Positions 41,623 to 48,542 of a stretch of DNA of 64,000 bases are shown here, in pieces. Within the stretch, counting starts at the first letter, position 1. Each line of letters opens with the position of its first letter. Made by a program: the position numbers and the translations under genes. The notes under the pieces are model-generated. The model made no database searches, was not told the DNA's origin, and saw nothing but the letters and a program-made list of their open reading frames with translations. The DNA comes from Bowmanella pacifica (GTDB lineage Bacteria; Pseudomonadota; Gammaproteobacteria; Enterobacterales; Alteromonadaceae): the NCBI RefSeq assembly GCF_014645355.1, contig NZ_BMLS01000001.1, positions 620,001 to 684,000 on the forward strand. Reading direction: 5' to 3'.

Positions 41623-43836
41623 ATGAAGAAGATTGCCGTCTTACTGCTGATGACGCTATTAGCAGCTTGCAACACCCCCTCCCCCTCCAAGCACCAAAGT
41701 GCAGTTCCAAAGCTCGATCCACTGGACTATGTTGACCCATTCATTGGTACCGATGGCAAGGGCAAAACCTACCCAGGTGCTACGGTGCCCCATGGTATGG
41801 TGCAACTGAGTCCAGACAATGGCCGTACTGGCTGGGATTGGATAGCAGGCTATTTCTACCCGGACAATATCATTGCCGGATTCAGTCATACGCATTTATC
41901 CGGGACGGGTGCGGGTGACTTGTACGACATCTCCTTTATGCCATTAACCCGGCCCTATAAAAAGCGCAAAACAGAGGGTGGGCCTGAAGACGGCACTATT
42001 ATCTCGCATTTCAGCCATGAACAAGAACAGGCCAGCCCTGGCTACTATCAGGTGTATTTGCAAGATTATGATATTAACGTTGAGTTAAGCGCCGGTGTGC
42101 GCAGCGGTATACAACGTTATCAATATCCCGAAGACACCAAGCAAGGTGTTATTCGTCTGGACTTAGACTACAGCCGTAACTGGGATAAAACCTTAGCCAC
42201 CCATGTGGAAGTATTCGATCACTACAGTATTGGCGGCTACCGCCGTTCCACCGGCTGGGCTGAAGACCAACGGGTGTATTTTTACACCCGCTTTTCACGG
42301 CCTATTGCCAAACATTTGATTAAAGCGGACGGCCGCCCCCTAACAAAAGCTAAGGCCTTTGGCGAAGCCCTGAGCCTGGAAATGGACTTTGAATTGAACG
42401 GCGACACCTCGATTGTAGTCCATACCGCCATTAGTTCGGTCAGCATAGAGAACGCTAAAGCCAATCTGGACGCCGAGGTTCATCAATTGGATTTCGAGCG
42501 CACTAAGCTGGCTGCACAGCAAGCCTGGCAAGATGAACTTAGCAAAGTAACGGTGGCTGCTACCGCCGATAATCTTAAACAGTTCTATACAGCCATGTAT
42601 CACGCCTCGCTGGCTCCACGGATTTTCTCTGATTTAAATGGCAGCTATAAGGGCCCGGATGGCCGCATTCAGCAAACCGGTAAATACCCCCGCTATGAGT
42701 TTTTCTCCTTATGGGATACCTTCCGCGCCCTGCATCCGTGGAAAACCATTATCGATCAGCGTCGTACCCGGGAAATGATGGACAGCATGATGGCCCACTA
42801 TCATGTAGCTGGACGCCTGCCGGTGTGGATATTCCAAGGCAATGAAACGGATATGATGATGGGCTATCACTCGGTTCCCGTGTTGGTAGATGCCTATCTA
42901 AAAGGTCTGACCGACATCGATGGCGAGCAGTTATTAAGCGCCGTATTACAAAGTGCCGAACAGGACGAGTTTGGCCTGGCCAGCTACCAAAAGCTTGGCT
43001 ATGTGCCCTTCCCCGAGCGCAAGTGGAACGTCGCGCTAACTCTGGAATACGCCTATGATGACTGGGCTATTGCCGTTCTGGCCAAAGCGCTGGGCAAAGA
43101 GGATATTTATCAGCGCTATGCCAAGCGGGCGCAAAACTACAAGCACCACTTTGACGGGCAAAGCGGTTTTATGCGGGCACTGGATGAACAAGGCCAATTC
43201 CGTGAACCCTTTGATCCTAATGCCTATCACCCAGAAGACTATTGTGAAGCCAATGCCTGGCAATACAGCTTCTTCGTGCCCCATGATGTGGATGGCATGA
43301 TAAAACTGATGGGCGGACACCAAAAAGTCAGTGCCAAGCTGGATGAGATGTTCAACACAGTTCAGGATCTCGAGACCTTCCCAGAATGGATTTCAGGCTA
43401 TATCGGCCAGTATGTGCATGGTAACGAACCCAGCCACCATGTGCCTTACCTGTATCAGTATCTTGGCGAAGGCCACAAGACCCAAAAGCTGGTTCGACAG
43501 ATTATGCATGAGCTATACACCACCGCTCCTGACGGTCTGGCTGGCAACGAAGATGCCGGGCAAATGTCAGCCTGGTACCTATTTAGCGCCCTGGGCTTCT
43601 ATCCGGTGGATCCGGTGTCTGGTGAATATGTGCTGGGCAGCCCCGAGGTGCAAAGCGCCGATATTCATCTGGAGAACGGTAAAGTGTTTAAAATCCGCAC
43701 CGAGAATCAAGGACCGAAACAGGTTTATGTCAAGGCAGTCACCCTGAACGGTAAACCATTACAAGGTTTCCGCCTGCGCCATTCAGACATTTTGGCCGGC
43801 GGCGAACTGGTCTTTACTATGAGTGAAACGCCATGA
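41623..43836 (+). CDS. GH92 alpha-mannosidase lipoprotein (GH92-3)
   Basis: About 737 residues, lipoprotein signal ending LLAAC. It is close in layout to GH92-1: DYVDPFIGTDGKGKTYPGA, GFSHTHLSGTGAGD, HGNEPSHHVPYLY with predicted catalytic acid Glu602, and GNEDAGQMSAW with the base aspartate. It should remove alpha-mannose in the periplasm or at the outer membrane. I chose ATG at 41623, which follows GAGG; an in-frame start at 41590 lies inside the hairpin region. It overlaps the next GH92 gene by ATGA. Confidence 0.95.
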   Translation: MKKIAVLLLMTLLAACNTPSPSKHQSAVPKLDPLDYVDPFIGTDGKGKTYPGATVPHGMVQLSPDNGRTGWDWIAGYFYPDNIIAGFSHTHLSGTGAGDLYDISFMPLTRPYKKRKTEGGPEDGTIISHFSHEQEQASPGYYQVYLQDYDINVELSAGVRSGIQRYQYPEDTKQGVIRLDLDYSRNWDKTLATHVEVFDHYSIGGYRRSTGWAEDQRVYFYTRFSRPIAKHLIKADGRPLTKAKAFGEALSLEMDFELNGDTSIVVHTAISSVSIENAKANLDAEVHQLDFERTKLAAQQAWQDELSKVTVAATADNLKQFYTAMYHASLAPRIFSDLNGSYKGPDGRIQQTGKYPRYEFFSLWDTFRALHPWKTIIDQRRTREMMDSMMAHYHVAGRLPVWIFQGNETDMMMGYHSVPVLVDAYLKGLTDIDGEQLLSAVLQSAEQDEFGLASYQKLGYVPFPERKWNVALTLEYAYDDWAIAVLAKALGKEDIYQRYAKRAQNYKHHFDGQSGFMRALDEQGQFREPFDPNAYHPEDYCEANAWQYSFFVPHDVDGMIKLMGGHQKVSAKLDEMFNTVQDLETFPEWISGYIGQYVHGNEPSHHVPYLYQYLGEGHKTQKLVRQIMHELYTTAPDGLAGNEDAGQMSAWYLFSALGFYPVDPVSGEYVLGSPEVQSADIHLENGKVFKIRTENQGPKQVYVKAVTLNGKPLQGFRLRHSDILAGGELVFTMSETP

Positions 43837-46049
43837 AGACGTTATTGCTAAGTTTGTTACTGGTTAGTTCAAGCGCACTGGCTGGCAACAGTCAGTATGT
43901 AAATCCTTTTATCGGCACCTCAAACTTTGGCGCCACCCATCCGGGCGCACAATACCCTAATGCGTTAGCCTCGTTATCGCCGTTTAACGTGGCCTTTGGC
44001 GATGCCTTGAATAAGTTTGAAAAAGACGCCGCCTGGAATTCCAGGGTTTATATCCACGAAAATCGCTACCTCACTGGCTTTAGCCATTTAAATCTCAGCG
44101 GCGTAGGTTGCCCTGAGGCAGGAGTAATGCTGCTGATGCCTACCACCGGAAAGTTGAATTTGAACGCCAGGGAATACGGCAGCACCTACTCGGACGAACA
44201 GGCCAGCCCAGGGTATTACACCAGCCAGCTTGATAAGTATCAGGTGAAAGCCGAATTGACCAGCACACTGCGCACCGGGTTGAGTCGCTTTACCTTCCCG
44301 GCCGGCCAGTCACATATTTTACTGAATTTGGGCCTGGGCCTGACCAATGAAACCGGCGCTTCCTTAAAGGTGGTGTCAGAACGAGAAGTAGAAGGCAGCC
44401 GTATGCTCGGCACTTTTTGTTATAACCCTGAAGACGTGCGACCGGTTTATTTTGTGGCCCGCTTTAGTAAAGCTGCGGCTGAGTTTGGCGCCTGGAAGAA
44501 AATGCCCAAGTACCAAAATGTGGAAGCCGACTGGATCAGCTATAACGACAGCATCAAGCCCTATGCAGGTTATCGTCAGACCTTATCAGGCGATGATATT
44601 GGTGCCTGGTTTAGCTTTAATACCGAGGCCCACGAAGCCATAGAAGTTAAGCTGGGAATTTCTTTTGTCAGCATAGAAAACGCGCGCGCTAACCTTGACG
44701 CCGAGCAGCCTGGCTTTGATTTTGCCAAAACTCGCCAGGCCGCGGTCAATGCCTGGGATAAGCTGCTGGATAGGGTTGAAGTTGAAGGCACAGAGACCAA
44801 CAAGACCCTCTTTTATACGGCGCTTTACCACAGCCTTATCCATCCCAATATTTTGCAAGACGTCAATGGCGACTATCCATTAATGGGCCAACAAGGCGTG
44901 GGAAACAGCAAGCAAAATCGCTATACCATCTATTCGCTATGGGATACTAATCGCAATCTACATCCCTTGCTAAGCCTGCTTTACCCCGAGCTGCAAAGCG
45001 ATATGCTCAATTCAGCCGTCGCCATGGCCAAAGAGAGTGGCTGGCTGCCTAAGTGGGAGCTGTACGGCATGGAAACCCAGGTCATGGTCGGCGACCCGGC
45101 CACCCCAATGCTTGCCGACAGCTACCTGCGCGGTATTCGCGACTTTGATATACAAAGTGCCTATCAAGCCATGATAAGGGCCGCAGAACAACGCCAGCAC
45201 AACCTACTCAGACCCGAAAACAACGACTACCTGGATTTAGGTTATGTGCCGGTTGACGATGAAGGCCCCTATGACGGTAGCGTATCCACCAGCCTGGAAT
45301 ATTACCTGGCTGATTTTAATCTGTCTCAACTGGCCGGCGCCCTGGGCAAAACCGCAGACCAGCAGAAATACCTCAGCCGCGCTATGAACTACCGTAAATT
45401 GTTTGATGCCAGCACAGGTATGCTTCGCCCCAAAAATCGCCAGGGGCAATGGCTAACACCTTATGATCCAGAGCTAGGTCGAAACTTTGAGCCGGCCCCT
45501 GGATATATTGAGGGTAACGCCTGGAATTATCGCTTTTATGTACCCCATGACACGCCGGGACTGATTAACTTACTGGGTGGCGAAAGCGCCTTTGTGCAGG
45601 AGTTGGACGCCACCTTTGAGACCGGCAACTTTGATATGGCCAACGAACCGGATATCACCTACCCCTTTCTCTACAACTACGTAGCGGGACAAAGCGCACG
45701 CACATCCCTGCGCGCCAGTGAGCTGATTGCCAGTCACTATGGCAACCATCCTGCCGGTCTACCCGGTAATGACGATACCGGCACGATGTCGGCCTGGTTA
45801 GCCTTTGCCATGATGGGGATTTATCCGGTCAGCCCCGGCTTAATGGATTATGCGCTATTTAATCCAAGCTTTGACAAAGTGACCTTAAAGTTAAATCAGG
45901 ACTACTACCCAGGTAAAACCCTGGTGATAGAAAAAGGCAAACCTAAAGCGCGTTCAGACACCCAGGCTGAGTTTAACCAGGGTCCATTAGCACGGCCATT
46001 TTTAAGTCATCAGTCATTGGTTCAGGGTGGCCACCTGATTATCCAGTAG
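43833..46049 (+). CDS. GH92 alpha-mannosidase, divergent clade (GH92-4)
   Basis: A 738-residue exported GH92 with a normal Sec signal (ending SSALA) and no lipobox, so it is soluble in the periplasm. The acid region reads MANEPDITYPFLYNY with Glu605 kept, and the base motif is GNDDTGTMSAW, with T for the usual Q. The opening block GATHPGAQYPNALASLSPF and the ENRYLTGFSHLNLSGVGCPE region differ from the other three, so a different linkage preference, perhaps alpha-1,3 or alpha-1,6, is likely. The C-terminal SDTQAEFNQGPLARPFLSH differs too. Confidence 0.93.
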   Translation: MKTLLLSLLLVSSSALAGNSQYVNPFIGTSNFGATHPGAQYPNALASLSPFNVAFGDALNKFEKDAAWNSRVYIHENRYLTGFSHLNLSGVGCPEAGVMLLMPTTGKLNLNAREYGSTYSDEQASPGYYTSQLDKYQVKAELTSTLRTGLSRFTFPAGQSHILLNLGLGLTNETGASLKVVSEREVEGSRMLGTFCYNPEDVRPVYFVARFSKAAAEFGAWKKMPKYQNVEADWISYNDSIKPYAGYRQTLSGDDIGAWFSFNTEAHEAIEVKLGISFVSIENARANLDAEQPGFDFAKTRQAAVNAWDKLLDRVEVEGTETNKTLFYTALYHSLIHPNILQDVNGDYPLMGQQGVGNSKQNRYTIYSLWDTNRNLHPLLSLLYPELQSDMLNSAVAMAKESGWLPKWELYGMETQVMVGDPATPMLADSYLRGIRDFDIQSAYQAMIRAAEQRQHNLLRPENNDYLDLGYVPVDDEGPYDGSVSTSLEYYLADFNLSQLAGALGKTADQQKYLSRAMNYRKLFDASTGMLRPKNRQGQWLTPYDPELGRNFEPAPGYIEGNAWNYRFYVPHDTPGLINLLGGESAFVQELDATFETGNFDMANEPDITYPFLYNYVAGQSARTSLRASELIASHYGNHPAGLPGNDDTGTMSAWLAFAMMGIYPVSPGLMDYALFNPSFDKVTLKLNQDYYPGKTLVIEKGKPKARSDTQAEFNQGPLARPFLSHQSLVQGGHLIIQ

Positions 46050-46062
46050 ATAGACGTTATTC

Positions 46063-46095
46063 AGGGGAAAGGCGCAAGAGCTGCGCTTTTGCCCT
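46063..46095 (+). promoter_or_regulatory. Intercistronic hairpin between GH92-4 and the phosphatase-fold gene
   Basis: A 9-bp inner stem (AAAGGCGCA / TGCGCTTTT, one G-T pair), one mismatch, then four more pairs (AGGG / CCCT). There is no clear T-run after it. Confidence 0.5.
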
Positions 46096-46129
46096 GCAGT
46101 TTTACCGCCTTTGCTAAGGAGCCAGGTCA

Positions 46130-46936
46130 ATGTACCAAGCCGCTGTTCTATTGTTGTTTTTGCTTTGTCTACCTTGCGCTGCCACGCCACTAATGGTGGA
46201 AAGCGTTAATCTGCGTTATGACAATCCAGCAGATGGAGAAAACGCCTGGATACAGCGTAGAGCCATGGTCACACAGCACCTACAAACGCAGCGACCGGAT
46301 CTTGTCGGCCTGCAGGAAGTATTGGCCCATCAATGGCAATGGCTGGGACAACAACTACCAGAATACGGGCAGTTCGGTGTGGGCCGGGATGATGGCAAAC
46401 AAGCTGGGGAATTTGTCCCTGTGCTCTATCGTCTCGACCGGCTGGAATTAAAAAAGAATGGATATTTTTGGTTATCGGAAACGCCGGATAAGGTCGGTTC
46501 TATAGGCCCTGGGGCTCACTTACCCCGCGTTACCAGTTGGGCAGTGTTTTTTGATAAGCAAAGCCAGAAGCGCTTTTGCTTTTTTAACACCCATTTTAGC
46601 CATGTCAGTGACCTCGCCCGGCAACATGCGGCAACATTGCTGCTGGCGCAAATCAGCAACCGCTGTGAGGGCTTACCGGTAGTTATCACCGGAGATTTTA
46701 ATGCCAGCCCTTCTGATGCCACTTACCAACTACTTACTGAAAGGCTTAGCGATACCGCCGATAAGTTAGCTCCGGCCACTTTCAACGGCTTTGGTAAGAC
46801 AAAATCGGCTGCGCGAATTGACTATATTTTTACCGATAAGGCTATCGGCAGTTCACAGTATCAAACCCATCAAATTATAAAGGACGGGGTGTATATTTCC
46901 GACCACTACCCTATTTCGGCAAAGCTGATATTCTAA
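46130..46936 (+). CDS. Exported endonuclease/exonuclease/phosphatase-fold enzyme
   Basis: A 268-residue exported protein (signal peptide 1-18, ending PCAA). The EEP-fold metal and catalytic motifs are all there: VNLRYDNPADGENAW, DLVGLQEVL (metal Glu), THFSH, GDFNASP, ARIDYIF, and SDHYPI with the catalytic His. AAGGAG lies before the ATG. Proteins with this opening occur in Bacteroides alpha-mannan loci, where I recall one member being a mannose-phosphate phosphatase. Last in the GH92 operon, it is a candidate for removing phosphate exposed by GH92-2. A nuclease role in the periplasm remains possible. Confidence 0.85.
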   Translation: MYQAAVLLLFLLCLPCAATPLMVESVNLRYDNPADGENAWIQRRAMVTQHLQTQRPDLVGLQEVLAHQWQWLGQQLPEYGQFGVGRDDGKQAGEFVPVLYRLDRLELKKNGYFWLSETPDKVGSIGPGAHLPRVTSWAVFFDKQSQKRFCFFNTHFSHVSDLARQHAATLLLAQISNRCEGLPVVITGDFNASPSDATYQLLTERLSDTADKLAPATFNGFGKTKSAARIDYIFTDKAIGSSQYQTHQIIKDGVYISDHYPISAKLIF

Positions 46937-47011
46937 GTGCTCAACCACCACCAAGGCGTCGGATTACATCAAGAGAATCAAAATCTTAGATAGGTGGCGG
47001 TAGCTATTACC

Positions 47012-47079
47012 CCCTTCGTGTCCTTCGTGTTAATTTGAATTTTGTTTTCTCACCTCGAAGATCAGAAGAACACGAAGGG
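47012..47079. repeat. Dispersed CACGAAGG inverted-repeat element, copy 2
   Basis: CCCTTCGTGT (47012-47021), then a further TTCGTGTT, is answered by AACACGAAGGG (47069-47079), a perfect 10-base inverted repeat. The element shares its ends and spacing with 14114-14167. Confidence 0.55.
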
Positions 47080-47157
47080 TGGGTAATCATCTCTTAAATC
47101 ATCCACTTGCTTGTAGCAAAGAGAGTGATATCAATCAAAGAGAGAGTCTGGGATAGC

Positions 47158-47178
47158 GGTGTCACTAAAAATGACACC
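47158..47178. terminator. Weak terminator-like hairpin after the DUF1801 gene
   Basis: GGTGTCA, seven bases, TGACACC: a perfect 7-bp stem 17 bases beyond the DUF1801 stop. It lacks a T-run in either direction. Confidence 0.35.
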
Positions 47179-47195
47179 CCATAGGCTAACCAGGC

Positions 47196-47603
47196 TTAAC
47201 AAGCACCAAGCAAAGGCAAATGCTTGCGTTTGTGATAGGTCAGAGCAAGGTGAAAACAATGCTTGATGGCGGCCTCAGGAAGGGAGCGACGAACAGGTAG
47301 CAGTAATGCCCGGTTTCCCTCAAATTCAAAGGTTTGCGGGTACAATTCACGAAATGTTTCCACCAATAGGGTTTGGCAGTGGAAATACAATTGAATCATC
47401 TCTGGACGACGAGCTTTCCAGTCTATTCTCACCGGGCTGCCGCCTTTTATCGAATAACTGGGCTCTCCCCATTTCAACGATTCGCTGACAGGATTTAACC
47501 CTTCCTCCGCCGCGATGTCATACAGCCATTGGCGCAACAGAGAAAAGACTGGCTTTACTTCTGCCGGGTAGCTATCGATTGTTATCTGCACATCAGCATT
47601 CAT
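47196..47603 (-). CDS. DUF1801 domain protein
   Basis: A 135-residue cytoplasmic protein of the YdhG/DUF1801 group: YPAEVKPVFSLLRQWLYDIA, SLKWGEPSYSIKGGSPVRIDWK and a basic C-terminus. The function of the family is not known. AGAGGGA precedes the ATG. It lies 25 bp after the GntR-type regulator and is probably co-transcribed with it. Confidence 0.85.
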   Translation of the reverse strand: MNADVQITIDSYPAEVKPVFSLLRQWLYDIAAEEGLNPVSESLKWGEPSYSIKGGSPVRIDWKARRPEMIQLYFHCQTLLVETFRELYPQTFEFEGNRALLLPVRRSLPEAAIKHCFHLALTYHKRKHLPLLGAC

Positions 47604-47628
47604 TATAAATCCCTCTAAAAACGTCTAG

Positions 47629-48372
47629 TTAGCTTCCAACATCCTGTAGTTCAGACACAAAAACATACTTATCGCCCCGATAGACCGAGCGGGTATATTC
47701 CACCGCTGAGCCGTCGCTGAGATAGGTCTGGCGCTCAATACGCAGCACCTCGCTGCCTTCTTTCACCGTCAGCAGCCCGGCCTCAATTGGCGAGGCTAGC
47801 GACGCGCGCAGTTTTTGCGTGCCTTGCTTAGGGTGCTTACCATACTCACGCAGGGCTTGATAAAGGGAGTCGCCTACCACATCAGGAGAAGGCAAAGCAG
47901 ATTCCGGGATCACCGCATGCTCTATGGCCAGAGGCTCGCCATCGGACAAACGCAAGCGGCTGAAACGCATCACGGCATCACCTTCATTCAACCCCAGATG
48001 CTTGGCTTCATCTTCGGTAGCTTTGGCGCAACTTTTCACCAACCAAACCGAACTTGGGGATTCCCCCCGGCTTTTTGCGTCAGCACTAAAACCGGTCAGT
48101 CGTTGACCGGATTGCTCCCGACCAGGCGCGATAAAAGTCCCGGCGCCCTGGCGGCGCACCAGTAAGCCTTCCTCAATCAATTGCTCCAACGCCTTACGAA
48201 TGGTCACCCTTGAGGTACCGGTAATCTCCATCAGCTCACGCTCAGAGGGTAAGGCCTGACCGCTTTTCACCACCTCATCGGTAATCAGCTGACGTATATG
48301 AGTGGCCAACTGGCGGTACAGTGGTGTGGCATCATGCAGGTTAGGAGTCAATTGTTTTGGAAAAGCGTGCAT
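47629..48372 (-). CDS. GntR-family regulator (HutC/NagR subfamily)
   Basis: A regulator of about 247 residues with an N-terminal winged helix (PLYRQLATHIRQLI, LPSERELMEITGTSRVTIRKAL) and a C-terminal UTRA ligand domain (VMRFSRLRLSDGEPLAIEHAVIP, LRIERQTYLSDGSAVEYTRSVYRGD). UTRA regulators of this type often sense GlcNAc-6-phosphate. I prefer ATG at 48372, nine bases after AAGG, over GTG at 48396. Its likely targets are the adjacent TonB receptor and anmK, whose shared control region holds repeated TGGTATTAA elements. Confidence 0.92.
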   Translation of the reverse strand: MHAFPKQLTPNLHDATPLYRQLATHIRQLITDEVVKSGQALPSERELMEITGTSRVTIRKALEQLIEEGLLVRRQGAGTFIAPGREQSGQRLTGFSADAKSRGESPSSVWLVKSCAKATEDEAKHLGLNEGDAVMRFSRLRLSDGEPLAIEHAVIPESALPSPDVVGDSLYQALREYGKHPKQGTQKLRASLASPIEAGLLTVKEGSEVLRIERQTYLSDGSAVEYTRSVYRGDKYVFVSELQDVGS

Positions 48373-48501
48373 CACTGCGAACCTTGTTTTGAACACCGTC
48401 GAACTCCGTCGACAGCGCTGTGAATAGCGTTAATGCCAGTTACAAGCTGGCAGCCTGATGTAACAGAATATCTATTTTCAAAATGCAGTCTACTGTACAA
48501 A

Positions 48502-48527
48502 TAAAAAAGGCGGCGACTAACGCCGCC
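48502..48527 (-). terminator. Rho-independent terminator after the second TonB receptor
   Basis: On the minus strand, a GC stem (GGCGGCG / CGCCGCC, five-base loop) is followed by TTTTTTA, 16 bases after the receptor stop and before the regulator gene. The regulator thus needs its own promoter. Confidence 0.85.
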
Positions 48528-48542
48528 GCCTGTCAATAGAGG

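Noticed and set aside
41623-46049. GH92-3 and GH92-4 as a recent tandem duplication.
   Set aside because: They overlap by 4 bp, but their motifs, signal types and active-site loops differ strongly; they are old paralogues brought together.
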